Assembly: GCA_009731375.1 (NCBI GenBank)
Contig: BJOX01000053.1
Location: 336,833 to 400,832 of the forward strand
DNA length: 64,000 nt
Direction of reading: 5' to 3'
Source: Paulinella micropora
Taxonomy: Eukaryota > Cercozoa > Imbricatea > Euglyphida
Under the pieces are notes generated by a model, which saw only the letters and a program-made list of their open reading frames with translations, did not search any database and was not told the DNA's origin. The position numbers were made by a program, and so were the translations under genes. Shown here piece by piece: positions 11,597 to 20,672 of the stretch. Every line of letters starts with the position of its first letter. Position 1 is the stretch's first letter.

Positions 11597-11843
11597 GGTA
11601 GTAGTATAATATGAAATCTAGGATGGTCGTTTTTTCGTGCCTCAAAGCAACCTCCTAGATTTCATTTCTCTTCTCCTATTGCTAGTTTAAACTATCAATA
11701 CTAAGCGTCAAAACAGCAAAATAAAAAATCAAAATTTCAATCAACACAAGCAAACAAAATAAAGAAATCTCTCTTACTCTTAATCTCGCTTTTAAATAAA
11801 AATAAAAATCAAGCAAAAATTTTTTCCGCTTTACTTTTACTTT
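11597..11843 (+). repeat. Terminal inverted repeat, left
   Basis: Begins GGTAGTAGTATAATATG and ends CTTTACTTTTACTTT. It is nearly identical to the reverse complement of 32298-32544; I noticed only a few mismatches, including the first base (G here, A at the other end). Confidence 0.95.
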
Positions 11844-11882
11844 AAAATAAAAATGAAATCAACAGGAGAGCACAAAACACCC
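11841..11882 (+). repeat. Subterminal 42-bp direct repeat, left
   Basis: Starts TTTAAAATAAAAATGAAATC and ends CACAAAACACCC. It is repeated in the same orientation with one mismatch at 32137-32178. It abuts the inner edge of the left terminal repeat. Confidence 0.9.
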
Positions 11883-11962
11883 CAATTCGCACTTTACAGA
11901 GCACTGAAGGAAAACATATGTATAAATAAAAGGCGTCCAAAAAGCCCTTATTTTAATAACCA

Positions 11963-11994
11963 AAGTCTATTTTTTTTTCTTCCAAAATAGACTT
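11963..11994 (-). terminator. 3' hairpin after spliced gene
   Basis: AAGTCTATTTT and AAAATAGACTT form an 11-bp stem 3 nt past the TAA of the minus-strand gene. The same stem recurs at 13213-13241. Confidence 0.6.
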
Positions 11995-11997
11995 ATC

Positions 11998-12458
11998 TTA
12001 CAAAGTTTCAAGTGGGACAACCCAATTGATGGAATCTTCGTTGCCACCAACCTTCTTCGTCAAGGCTGAAAGCGATGGATAGACGAGAATTTCTTTCTCA
12101 TCTTTCCCCAGTGAAGCCAGAAAGAATGTTTTCTTCCTGGGATTTTTCATGGTTTCGTCGCGTTCTACCCAAGCGAACGAATAATTCTCAGTTCTCTCCG
12201 CGGGGTTGCGGACGAAAAATTTTCGCTCAGCATGAAAAGAATTTATGTTTTCCTTCCAAGTTGAGCAAAATTGCGCGGAACCCTAACTAACTTGGGGTTC
12301 TTAATCTCAGCAGAGGCTTCAGTTTCAAGTTCGCCCCAAGACTTCCAAAAACCTACAACCACATTCATTATCATTAAAGAGAAACAATAGAATTAGGACT
12401 TACCCTCCGCGAGGTTGACTTCACCGAGTTGGTCTGCTACTTCATTCGGCTCTCCCAT
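11998..12458 (-). pseudogene. Spliced gene of unknown function in the element
   Basis: Starts at the ATG directly after a hairpin (12459-12495). Exon 1 (12458-12404) ends at GTAAGT and exon 2 starts after TTGTAG at 12352, which removes a 51-nt intron. The spliced frame reads GEPNEVADQLGE then FWKSWGELETEA. One single-nucleotide shift near 12255 is needed to continue into the second half (HAERKFFVRNP, then FFLASLGKDEKEI) up to TAA at 11998. The total is about 136 residues with no known domain. The long open second half and the consistent length support a real, recently broken gene. The intron is inferred only from signals and frame. Confidence 0.6.
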
Positions 12459-12495
12459 ATTCTATTACACACACCAAAAGCATGTGTAATAGAAA
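12459..12495 (-). promoter_or_regulatory. 5' hairpin before spliced gene
   Basis: On the minus strand TTCTATTACAC pairs with GTGTAATAGAA and the ATG follows within 1-2 nt. Same layout as the other pre-ATG palindromes, different stem sequence. Confidence 0.65.
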
Positions 12496-12561
12496 TTCCT
12501 TTGAATTAGGGTGGGGTTGGAACCCCTGGTTTTTAGAAAAACCATTTGACACGAAGTCTGT

Positions 12562-13179
12562 TTATTCCGAGTTGCTACCAACACTCTCGGTTCTGAAGAC
12601 TCTGTGCATATTCCTATCGTGTTCTCGTTTAATACTACTATTAATGCTATCATTTACGTATTCGTTAATACCATCACTAGAGTATTTGTTGAAAGAAAAA
12701 CGATAAATGTTCTTTTTCAATACCAGCGAGAATTCTAGTCAAGACAATAGCGGAAAGTTGGCCACGATTATCATTTTTCCACTTATAGAAATTATCGCGT
12801 TCTATGTTTATTTTTTTTCCAATTTCTTTTTTTTCAAGCGAATAAGTCGGTCTTCCTCTACTTCATTATTTTCAAGAGTCAATCGTTGCAACATCTCATT
12901 AATCGCCTCAACCTTAATTAGGTCGGGCTGTTTCTTTTCAACGAGACGAGAAATTTCTTTATCCGCTTTAGAAATTCTTTCTTCGCAAGCGATTTTATCC
13001 TTATTTAGTCTGTCTTTACCAGTTCTACGAATTTCAAATTCCTCCAACCAATCGGTTTTAGTTTTGTTTCTACTCGGAATTAACTCCATTTTTTGCGACA
13101 CTGCGACAAAAAAGCGAAATTCTGTCGCAGAGGTTGCAACACTGCAACACCGCAACACCGCGCTGTCTGGGTGTCGCAT
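12562..13179 (-). pseudogene. Coiled-coil-like charged protein of unknown function
   Basis: The open frame 13179-12808 reads a variable N-terminus, then MELIPSRNKTKTDWLEEFEI and a Lys/Glu-rich segment likely to be helical. One shift in an A-run at about 12808 continues the frame with INIERDNFYKWKND and LTRILAGIEKEH. A second shift near 12680 continues it to TAA at 12562. The start is uncertain: Met at 13179 or at 13089. The DNA between these two Mets is a GTGTTGC-rich imperfect repeat, so 13089 may be the older start. No domain is recognised. Confidence 0.5.
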
Positions 13180-13212
13180 GGTGATATTCGCGGAAATAGA
13201 ATTTTCTAGAAT

Positions 13213-13241
13213 AAGTCTATTTTTTCTAAAAAAATAGACTT
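13213..13241 (-). promoter_or_regulatory. 5' hairpin before the coiled-coil-like gene
   Basis: AAGTCTATT...AATAGACTT stem about 35 nt upstream of the first ATG on the minus strand. Its stem matches the 3' hairpin at 11963-11994. Confidence 0.5.
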
Positions 13242-13389
13242 ACGTTAACACTTCAAATACGTTCTTTTTTACCAACTTATCAGGATAGACTGACGTAGAA
13301 AAATCGTCGGCAAGCCGATACCTGAAATTTCGGTCGCCAGTTCAATTCTGGTTGAGGTTTTTTTGCGTCGCTATCCGACATTTTTTGCT
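13242..13389. other. Short intergenic region
   Basis: No gene. Contains a box-B-like GTTCAATTCTG (about 13340) but no tRNA fold could be closed. Confidence 0.5.
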
Positions 13390-14392
13390 TATACATCTAA
13401 TATTACCTTTGCCTTTTTTTCTCTCTTTGAAGTCCTGATATTCTCTGGCTGAATGTCTTCTCTTTTTAATAATTCTTTTGTTTTTTTTTCTTTAATAACT
13501 TCTTTAGTTTGCTCTTTCATATCTTTTTCTTCATTAATCGGTTTAACAAAATCGGTTTTCAATAAATCACGTGGCTTACTAACTCATCGTTATTTAGTAT
13601 GATTTTAAACCCCTTCCTGCCTTTGACTTTATAAATAATCTTGCTGAAAGTCTTACCGCCTTTGGAGAAAACATTTCTTTTGTTTTCTTTTCTTACACTA
13701 TCGCCAACATTGAATTCGTCTATTAAATGATCACGAGTGATTTTCTGGGTATTTTTGTCTCTCCCGAAAAATACATCAGTTGGTTTGGCCTGAATTCCTC
13801 TATGGACTTTATGATTATAAGCATCTACTAAGTCTTAGATATAACTAACCCAATCAAAATTACGATTAGTTTCAAATAAAAGGTCAAGCCATCTCCTAAT
13901 ACTTCTTATCACTCTATCAACAACCGCAAGTGCTCTATGGTCGCCAACTTCAACGACATCATGTTTAATTCCATTTTCAATAAAGTATTCGCGGATTGCT
14001 CCTTTATATTCTCCCCCGCTGTCGGTAGTAATTGATTTCGGTTTATATTTGATTGATTTCAAAGCATAATAAACTTCTTTTGCTGTTTTATTTTTTAATG
14101 GAATGATTATTAAATATCTTGAATGACAATCAATCCAAACTAACATCCAAGCATAGCCTTTATTGCCCTTCTTATCTTTTATCTTACTCATATCTGCTAA
14201 GTCAAGAAAGACTTGGTCTAATGGCTTATTAACCCATATCGTGTTCCATATTTTTGGATTCTTTTTCTGGTGGTGAATTTCAAGGGCTTCTTCTTCTTTT
14301 GTTTTAACTACTTCTCCCGTAGGCGTGTCCTCTAATTGACTATCAGCATTCTGTGTATTAATAATTGTATGTTTGTGGTCTAAATCAGGCAT
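13390..14392 (-). pseudogene. Retroviral-type (rve) integrase of the element
   Basis: DDE-family integrase that would insert the element's DNA ends. The N-terminal region (DHKHTIINTQNADS, then EEEALEIHHQKK) is followed by the catalytic core: QVFLDLADM carries the first Asp, TTDSGGEY the second, and AVVDRVIRSIRR holds Asp where Glu is usual, 34 residues after the second. The frame stops at TAA (13837-13839, after WVSYI) but continues downstream in the same frame with NHKVHRGIQAKPTDVFFG and a basic beta-rich C-terminal domain. A shift near 13565 then leads to a Lys/Glu-rich tail and TAA at about 13390. The sibling copy at 8672-9234 lacks this end. Not functional as read. Confidence 0.9.
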
Positions 14393-14426
14393 TCTATATA
14401 ATTAATTTTATTTTTTACGATATTTT

Positions 14427-14936
14427 AGAACTTAAGAAACATCCGCGAGACATCTTCACTTTATCTTTCTTAGCACCTCAAGATTGATTGTACACTTTCA
14501 CGCTAACACTGCTTGATTTTTTTCCTTTGCCTTTCTTAGGTTTTGGCTCTTCTTCTTCACTACTCTCGCTTTCACTTTCTTCGCTCTCGGGCTCAGGCTT
14601 CTTATTCTTCTTTGCTCTCTTAGTTTCTGCTTTCGCTCTTTTGATTTTCATTTTTGCCATCTTTTCCGCAATGATATCAGTGAAATCAACCTCATCCTCA
14701 CTTTCACTCTTCTCCTCTGGGCTATCATTATCGTGTTCAGTAATAATATCCTTAGCCAAGTTCTTTTCTTCAATTTGTTTTATTCGTTCCTCCATATCTT
14801 CATCTTCCTGCTTTACGGCATTTCGGTATTGCGCCAAAACATTTTTAGCATGCTCCATCTTTCGTTGTTTTGCTTTCGCTTTTATTCCTTCCACAGCATC
14901 ACCCCAATTCTTACGACTTGCTTCTGGAGAAGGCAT
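14427..14936 (-). pseudogene. Highly charged protein next to integrase
   Basis: About 170 residues. MPSPEASRKNWG opens a helical basic segment, followed by an acidic middle (EKSESEDEVDFTDIIAEK), Lys-rich KIKRAKAETKRAKK, Ser/Glu runs and KGKGKKSSSVSVKVYNQS. TGA after YNQS interrupts it, and one shift later the expected FLKF-stop end is found at about 14427. The second copy at 9241-9768 supports both the gene and the broken tail. It lies 35 nt upstream of the integrase and head-to-head with the fibre gene. Function unknown; composition suggests a nucleic-acid- or protein-binding accessory. Confidence 0.7.
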
Positions 14937-14999
14937 ATTCTATACTAAGATTAATATATTTTAGTATTTTTTAAAATTAAATATTTATTTTATATACAG
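14937..14999. promoter_or_regulatory. Divergent promoter between charged protein and fibre
   Basis: A 63-bp AT-only stretch with ATACTAAG...TTTTAGTATTTTTT inverted repeat, conserved in the decayed copy at 9769-9837. Confidence 0.55.
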
Positions 15000-17900
15000 A
15001 TGTCGCAATATAAATCCTTACTCGGCCTTAATGAGTTGTCCGTAGACTCACTCAATATACTTAACTTAGACCTAACCAATACCAACATAGTGGGCTTAAA
15101 TACAGACAGAGTGCCAGAAGATGCCTACCCCGTAAATCTTTATTTTACCGATGTGCGATTTGATACGCGACTTGCTACCAAAAGCACGACAGACCTAAAA
15201 GAAGGACTTAATTATTATTGGACTGATAACCGCTTTGACGCACGTTTCGCTTTAAAATCAACAACTGACATAAAAGAGGGCACTAATCTATATTATACTG
15301 ATGATAGGTTTGATGCTAGGCTTTTACTAAAAACGACAGCAGACTTAAAAGATGGAACTAATCTATACTATACCACAGCGAGAGCAAATACAGATTTTGA
15401 TGCTAGGCTTTTATTGAAAACAACCGCAGACTTAAAAGAGGGAACTAATCTATACTATACAACAGCGAGAGCAAATACGGACTTTGATACACGACTCGCT
15501 ACAAAATCAACCACTAACTTAGCAGAGGGAACAAACCTTTATTACACCACTGCTAGGTTTGACACACAATTAGCGACAAAGAGCACTACCAATTTAGCAG
15601 AGGGGACGAACCTTTATTATACAACAGCGAGTGCTAATACAGATTTTGACACACGGCTCGCCACTAAATCAACAACCAACTTAGCAGAAGGAACTAATCT
15701 ATACTATACAACCGCGAGGGCTAATACTGACTTTGACACACGACTAGCGACCAAGAGCACCACTAACTTAGCCGAGGGGACAAACTTATATTATACGAAC
15801 GCGAGATTTGACACTCAATTGGCAACAAAATCAACCACTAACTTAGCAGAAGGCACTAACTTATACTACACCACCGCAAGGGCAAATACAGACTTTGACA
15901 CACGTCTCGCTACAAAATCAACAACCAACTTAGCAGAGGGAACAAATCTATATTATACGACGGCCAGAGCAAATACTGATTTTGATACGAGACTGGCAAC
16001 AAAGAGCACTACCAATTTAGCAGAGGGAACCAATCTATACTACACCACTGCGAGGGCTAACACAGATTTTGACACACGGCTAGGAACAAAATCAATAGAT
16101 GCTTTAAGTGATGTAATAATAACAACACCCGCAAACGGCCAATTATTAACATACAACGGCACAAACTGGGTAAATTCCACGGGGTCATTGGCTTTCCTTG
16201 CTTTGTCAGGCGGGACAATGACAGGCGATGTTAAAATGGGTGCTTCGGCTTTTACTTTATACACCGCCCCGCAGACTATGACAACAAATTCTTCACCTTC
16301 TCCATTCGTCGCTTCTGCTTCTTCTGAATACGATGCTGCATATCTGGCTTTTAATGCCGACCAGAACAATTATTGGTCTAGCAACTTTCACTACAACGAC
16401 GCGACAGGAGTTTATTCAAGAGTTCCCGCAAATACGAATACATTCTCAGGAACAGCATACACGGGTGAACATATAAAAATAGATTTGGGAGCGACAAACA
16501 GAATAAAAAAATATTATGTCAGGTCTTCGTCTGCTAATTACATTGAAATGACACCGAGCATTTGGTATGTAGGAGTAAGCACTGACAACATTACTTACAC
16601 ATTATGGGATTCACAGACGGGGCAGGCATGGGCTTCACAAACAACTAAAACATATACACCCGCTTCAAATGCTTCTGCTAGATATATCATATTCGTCGCG
16701 AACAAGGCGGGAAGTGGCGGAACTTCATTTAGAAACCAAGTCCGTATCGCCAGTCTGTATTTTGATTATGAGACATTTAATTATGATATAACATTGATTA
16801 GAAATATGACGGGCGACACATTAACAACAAGCGGAGCAATATCAGCAAGTGGCTTAATAACTGCTAGTGCGGGATTAACCGGAACCACATTAACAGCCAG
16901 CGGATTGATAACGGCTAATGCGGGGATTGATATGAAAAGTCAAATTTTGTCAAATGTTGGCACTCCATCGGCTTCAACAGACGGGGCGACAAAAGGTTAT
17001 ATTGACACACTAGACGGACAAAATGTGAAATTAACGGGAACTCAAACCATAGCAGGAACAAAAGAATTCAGCGGAATATTAGCAACTTCATTAGGTGTCC
17101 CGTGTATAGTAGGTAAAAATTCAAAAGGAACAGGTGTGAGTGGAGGTTTAGAATTATATGGCACCGCATCTAATGTAAATGGTCCGCACATCCAAGCATT
17201 TGTTCACGATTCCGTTTATCCAACTTTTCAACTACTTAACTGGAGTCAAGACAATATTAATTTATATTTTGATTGTTATTACAACGGGGGAACATATTAT
17301 CTTCAAACACGTCATCAAATTTCCAAATAGCGAAATTTTCAAACAAACTCAGTTTTAATTACAAAAATGGTGGAACACTTGGTCAAGCGATAACAATGAC
17401 AACGGCTATGTCTATTGATACAGCAGGCCTATTAACAACAAAGGCGATAACAGCAAACGGCGATATTTACAGAACAATCGGCACAAATGGACACGTACTT
17501 ATTATACCAAGACCTTCTTATCCTACCGAAACACAAATACAATATACTTATGAAAGGTGATGGAAGTGCTAATTATGGTCATATCGGATATAGTGGTTCG
17601 CAATTCTATGCTTGGAATTCTACAAATGCTAACGACCCTAGTTCTGGTTATCTTTACGTAACATTAGGTGCGACATCTTGGACACCTAGCTCAGATAGAA
17701 GACTAAAATCAGATATTAATACACTAGACTGCCACGAGTGCTGTCAGAAACTACTAAAAATCAACTGCTGTTCGTATTATTGGAAAGCAGACGAGAAGAA
17801 AGAAAAAAAGAACTTTGGGTTTATCGCTGATGAGGTTAAGAAAGTGTTTCCAAATTTTGTATCAGATAGCGGGATAAAAGCGAATGACGGCGGAGGAAAC

Positions 17901-18074
17901 ATAGAAGGAGTATCATACCAAGATTTTATTCCAATATTAATCAGTGCTTTTCAACATTTAACGGAAAAATTAGTTAATTTAGAAAAAGAAAATAAAAATC
18001 TCATGCTTATTATAGAAGATATATCCAAGCAATTTGCAGAAATACGAGCGGAAGTATTTAACAATGTCCAATAA
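15000..18074 (+). pseudogene. Phage-like fibre with discoidin-like and S74 domains
   Basis: A virion fibre of about 1,020 residues. The N-terminus (MSQYKSLLGLNELSVDSLN) probably anchors. Residues about 52-365 hold eleven units of the form LATKSTTNLAEGTNLYYT with TARANTDFDTR linkers, as in tailed-phage fibres. Next is an F5/8-type-C-like beta domain (about 425-600, SASSEYDAAYLAFNAD...WYVGVSTDNITYTLWD), a candidate host-binding module. Short TLTASGLITA-type beta repeats follow. The C-terminus is a peptidase S74 intramolecular chaperone (SDRRLKSDINTL, then NFGFIADEVKKVFP) with a trailing helix; this domain trimerises and self-cleaves in phage endosialidases. The first 776 codons are open. Shifts near 17300-17330 and 17555 break the rest. 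It ends 11 nt inside the next gene. Confidence 0.9.
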
Positions 18075-18423
18075 TGATACAACTAGACTTCACAGACCAC
18101 CGCCTATTATGGATATGGATGGCGAACTAACTCCAGAGTTAAAATCACGTGTTCTTGAAGTAGAACTAAAGACTGAAGAAAAAAAAGTAGAGCACGAATT
18201 GGAAGATAACTGGAATTGCTGTATGTCAAATAAGAAAACCGACAGCAGAATGATTAAATATTTATTTCAAATGGGTGTCATCATTGCCATTATAACCCTT
18301 TGTATCGTAAGGCTTTCGGAAAAAAATATTCCGTGCGAAGTAGCCAACACATATGTAGGAATCCTAACACTATTGATTGGGATATGCCTTCCTTCACCAA
18401 GTTCTGGGGGTGGTAAGAAGTAA
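18064..18423 (+). CDS. Small two-segment membrane protein
   Basis: 119 residues from the ATG at 18064, which overlaps the fibre's last codons; this overlap fixes the start. The N-terminal half is charged (RVLEVELKTEEKKVEHE) with WNCCMS. Then come two hydrophobic segments, YLFQMGVIIAIITLCIV and YVGILTLLIGICLPSPS, and a short GGGKK tail. The LPSPS-type end after the second segment is a pattern I associate with membrane proteins of large DNA viruses and Polinton-like elements; a name cannot be given. The frame is intact. It ends 2 nt from the converging minus-strand gene. Confidence 0.7.
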   Translation: MSNNDTTRLHRPPPIMDMDGELTPELKSRVLEVELKTEEKKVEHELEDNWNCCMSNKKTDSRMIKYLFQMGVIIAIITLCIVRLSEKNIPCEVANTYVGILTLLIGICLPSPSSGGGKK

Positions 18424-18424
18424 A

Positions 18425-18718
18425 TCACAAATTACCACATTCATATGTATGTGTCATATACCATCTATTATCGCCAACACACATCAAAGGCAGTGCCTCA
18501 TCAAAACTACGACACATATTATTTCCGTTATTTATGAAGACACACTTAAACCCTGTATCTACCCCTTGCTTTATACAATAAACACACGATTCATTCTTTT
18601 TTTCGCTTACCCGTGAGTAAAAGTCGCAGGCAGTCCGAGCAGAAATATTAATTAATAAAAAGTTTATGAGTAGTAATATAATCCATTTGTTTTTGACTAC
18701 TTCAAAAACAAAAATCAT
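18425..18718 (-). CDS. Secreted or membrane-anchored Cys-rich small protein
   Basis: 97 residues: a hydrophobic N-terminus (WIILLLINFLLINISA) as signal or anchor, then about 70 residues with seven Cys (SCVYC, FKCVF, NMCRS, LMCVG, YECGN). It is the only minus-strand gene inside the plus-strand structural block. Its ATG (18718-18716) shares bases with the ATG of the plus-strand gene at 18717, both in CATG, so the two genes would start head-to-head on the same hairpin. No family is recognised. It might be an envelope or host-interaction protein; this is a guess. Confidence 0.5.
   Translation of the reverse strand: MIFVFEVVKNKWIILLLINFLLINISARTACDFYSRVSEKKNESCVYCIKQGVDTGFKCVFINNGNNMCRSFDEALPLMCVGDNRWYMTHTYECGNL
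18686..18712. promoter_or_regulatory. Hairpin at the head-to-head start
   Basis: TTTGTTTTTGA and TTCAAAAACAAA form a stem 4 nt before the plus-strand ATG, and it lies inside the first codons of the minus gene. A 29-bp stretch covering it recurs exactly in inverse orientation at 27463-27492. Confidence 0.6.
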
Positions 18719-19076
18719 GGCTACTGAATATAAATACCAAAAGATTATTTTTCTAAGCTATGATTTTGTGGGTAAATCATTTAACAAAAATATTCAAATG
18801 TCTTTCACACCTACCAGAATGAATGTAAAATTTATTCACTACTATAACGACAAAACAGAGACAAAAACAAGAATTCTTTATATGGACAGAATTGGAATTA
18901 TTGGAACATTTGCTGACAGCACCACTGCAAACATTTCAAACCTTAGTTATAATTTGGGGATAGTAGGCTGGACAGACGTGCAATATACATTTAAAGTCCT
19001 TGAAACTGACAGCGGAAATATTGATACAGGAAATTTAGCGGGACGAATTGTTGTATGCCTAGAGTTTTTAGGCTGA
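18717..19076 (+). CDS. Unknown 119-residue protein in structural block
   Basis: An intact frame from the ATG that follows the hairpin; an upstream in-frame start would include the hairpin. Beta-rich composition (KFIHYYNDKTETKTRILYMD, DVQYTFKVLE, GRIVVCLEF) without signal peptide or membrane segment. Its place between fibre and packaging ATPase suggests a virion component, possibly a minor capsid or cement protein. No family is recognised. Stop TGA is followed by TAA and then by the 3' palindrome at 19081. Confidence 0.6.
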   Translation: MATEYKYQKIIFLSYDFVGKSFNKNIQMSFTPTRMNVKFIHYYNDKTETKTRILYMDRIGIIGTFADSTTANISNLSYNLGIVGWTDVQYTFKVLETDSGNIDTGNLAGRIVVCLEFLG

Positions 19077-19080
19077 TAAT

Positions 19081-19138
19081 GATATTTATCAACTACACTC
19101 TCGTTGCTACCGCAACTCCCGTTTGTTGATAAACATCG
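19081..19138 (+). terminator. 3' palindrome, TTATCAAC type
   Basis: GATATTTATCAAC...GTTGATAAACATCG, 4 nt after the stop of the 119-residue gene. The loop is CT-rich (ACACTCTCG, AACTCCCG). Confidence 0.75.
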
Positions 19139-19171
19139 AACACCGATTTATTTTAAACCATAAAAAAAAAG
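19139..19171 (+). promoter_or_regulatory. AT-rich spacer between palindromes (candidate promoter)
   Basis: A 33-bp AT-rich spacer between the 3' palindrome and the next 5' palindrome. Similar AT-rich spacers occur at 20576-20607, 23850-23899 and 25522-25572. Confidence 0.4.
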
Positions 19172-19235
19172 GATGTTTTAGAATATAGAGAGAAATCTTG
19201 CGATTAGCAAGATAGAAGCGCAATTCTAAAATATC
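19172..19235 (+). promoter_or_regulatory. 5' palindrome before packaging ATPase
   Basis: Outer arms GATGTTTTAGAAT and ATTCTAAAATATC, inner stem ATCTTGC...GCAAGAT. The ATG follows with no gap. Confidence 0.75.
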
Positions 19236-20005
19236 ATGATAAAGATTAACAATGTCAAAGTTAAGCCAGTAAAGCAGGATGGAAATGGAGACAAAAAAGC
19301 AAAAGGTTATAAATTATTCAATGAGCCGTATGCTAATATATTTCTACTTGCCAGAAAAAAGAGCGGGAAAACGACAGCACTCTTTGAGATACTGAAACGG
19401 ACTACAGACAGAAAGACCCGTATTGTTATTATTGCTTCAACAATTCACAAGGACTACATTAATAAAGCAATGGTAAAGCACTTTAAGAACAGAGGCAACC
19501 CCATGGCAATATATACCTTTCTTAAATCAGATGGGGTGAATGTCATTGATTATGAGTTAGACAAATTGAATAGAGATAACGAAGAGCAGGAAGGCGAAAT
19601 CAAAGATGAAGAACCGATGGAGAAACCACAATTTTTATACTTTGGAAAAGAAAAGAAACAGAGCGCCGCGGAGGCACCAAAAGAGAGGCCAAGCAAGTAT
19701 ATTTCGCCAGAGGTTGTTTTTGTTTTGGACGATTTAGGAAGTGGATTAAGAGACAAGTCCGTAAGTGATTTGTTAAAAAGAACAGGCACTATAAATCAAA
19801 GGTGATTGTGTCAAGCCAGTATTTGAACGACCTACGGCCAGAAGCCATTAAGCAGTTAGATTATTTATTAATCTTTCCAGGCCAGTCTCAGGACAAAATG
19901 GAACTCGTGTATAAGCACTTAGACCTATTTGATTTTGATTACTTTCTTCAAAAGTATCACGAAGCAACAAAGGAACGATTAATTTTCTTTATGTCTAAAG
20001 TGTAG
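19236..20005 (+). pseudogene. FtsK/HerA-like DNA-packaging ATPase
   Basis: About 256 residues. It would power genome packaging into capsids. Walker A is ARKKSGKTT (about residues 38-46). The strand RIVIIASTIH follows, then a charged Glu/Lys insert, and Walker B VVFVLDDLGS at about 160-170. After a single-base deletion in an A-run near 19785 the frame continues with VIVSSQYLNDLRPEAIKQ, which looks like the sensor/arginine region, and a Phe-rich C-terminus. The start is set by the adjacent 5' palindrome. The ATPase-protease-capsid order is typical of Polintons. Broken only by that one shift. Confidence 0.88.
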
Positions 20006-20047
20006 ACGATGAGTTGAGAAAAAACTTTGCTTATCGGTTGAAGTAAT

Positions 20048-20106
20048 GATATTTGACAATTTCACTCTCATTCGTTTCACTCATTCTCGTTTATTGTCAA
20101 ACATCG
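20048..20106 (+). terminator. 3' palindrome, TTGACAAT type
   Basis: GATATTTGACAAT...ATTGTCAAACATCG, about 43 nt after the ATPase stop. Same CACTCTCATTCG-type loop as elsewhere. Confidence 0.75.
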
Positions 20107-20124
20107 AAACCATTAAAGCAACAC

Positions 20125-20184
20125 CGATGTTTAAAAACACACGAAAATGAGCGCAGCGAATGAGAGTGTGGATTTTTTAATATC
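20125..20184 (+). promoter_or_regulatory. 5' palindrome before small basic protein
   Basis: CGATGTTTAAAAA...TTTTTTAATATC. An ATG follows 29 nt later (20214) and the basic frame's own ATG is at 20270. Confidence 0.65.
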
Positions 20185-20269
20185 TTTTAATTAATTATTT
20201 TTCTGTATAATATATGCCAGTATCACCAGTGATAATTTCACAACCATCAGGATATAACATAATCCATCA

Positions 20270-20515
20270 ATGCCACAGAAGGGAGGAAAAAAGAAAACCA
20301 AGAAGAAGAGTGGGCAAAAAGGGGGAAAGATTAACTGGGCTAAAGTTGGAAAAACGGCCTTGGCTGTTAATAAATTCCTTCGCGATAATAAGGTTATCTC
20401 TAGGACTGCGGGGGCATTGAGTAGCATTGGGGTACCTTACGTGGGAAGTGTTAGTGCTACAGCATCAAAACTTGGTTATGGTAAGCAACGAGGAGGGGCT
20501 GTAAAGTTCAGATGA
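20270..20515 (+). CDS. Small basic virion-core-like protein
   Basis: 81 residues, strongly basic N-terminus (KGGKKKTKKKSGQKGGK), a hydrophobic centre (ISRTAGALSSIGVPYVGSVS) and the C-terminus LGYGKQRGGAVKFR. The glycine pairs resemble adenain-type cleavage contexts, and the layout recalls small basic core or membrane-lytic peptides of adenoviruses and Polinton relatives; inference only. An in-line ATG at 20214, nearer the palindrome, opens a different frame, so either 20270 is the start or a shift separates an N-terminal extension. Stop TGA lies 1 nt before the 3' palindrome. Confidence 0.65.
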   Translation: MPQKGGKKKTKKKSGQKGGKINWAKVGKTALAVNKFLRDNKVISRTAGALSSIGVPYVGSVSATASKLGYGKQRGGAVKFR

Positions 20516-20516
20516 A

Positions 20517-20575
20517 GACATTTGACAATTTCACTCTCATTTGCTTCGCTCATTCTCGTTTATTGTCAAACATCG
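20517..20575 (+). terminator. 3' palindrome, second TTGACAAT type
   Basis: GACATTTGACAAT...ATTGTCAAACATCG directly after the TGA stop. Almost the same as 20048-20106. Confidence 0.75.
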
Positions 20576-20607
20576 AAAACCTATTTATTTTTTCCAAAAA
20601 GAAAAAA

Positions 20608-20670
20608 CGATGTTTTAGAATAAGAGAGATATCTGACGATCAGTCAGATTGAGCGCAATTCTAAAATATC
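20608..20670 (+). promoter_or_regulatory. 5' palindrome before protease gene
   Basis: CGATGTTTTAGAAT...AATTCTAAAATATC, inner stem ATCTGAC...GTCAGAT, ATG 2 nt later at 20673. The inner stem differs from that at 19172 but still pairs. Confidence 0.75.
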
Positions 20671-20672
20671 AA

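Noticed and set aside
12075-12290. 71-codon plus-strand frame
   Set aside because: Lies opposite the spliced minus-strand gene, which has hairpins, splice signals and a longer coherent frame.
13281-13360. tRNA-like segment with GTTCAATTCTGG
   Set aside because: A T-arm can be drawn, but no matching acceptor 5' strand or regular anticodon arm was found.
14488-14964. Plus-strand frame opposite the charged protein
   Set aside because: Ser/Phe/Leu-rich complement of Lys/Glu-rich coding sequence; the minus frame is supported by a second copy.
15000-18074. Phage contamination of the assembly
   Set aside because: The fibre is inside a unit with exact inverted repeats, a target duplication and Polinton genes, and a decayed relative occurs nearby in the same contig.
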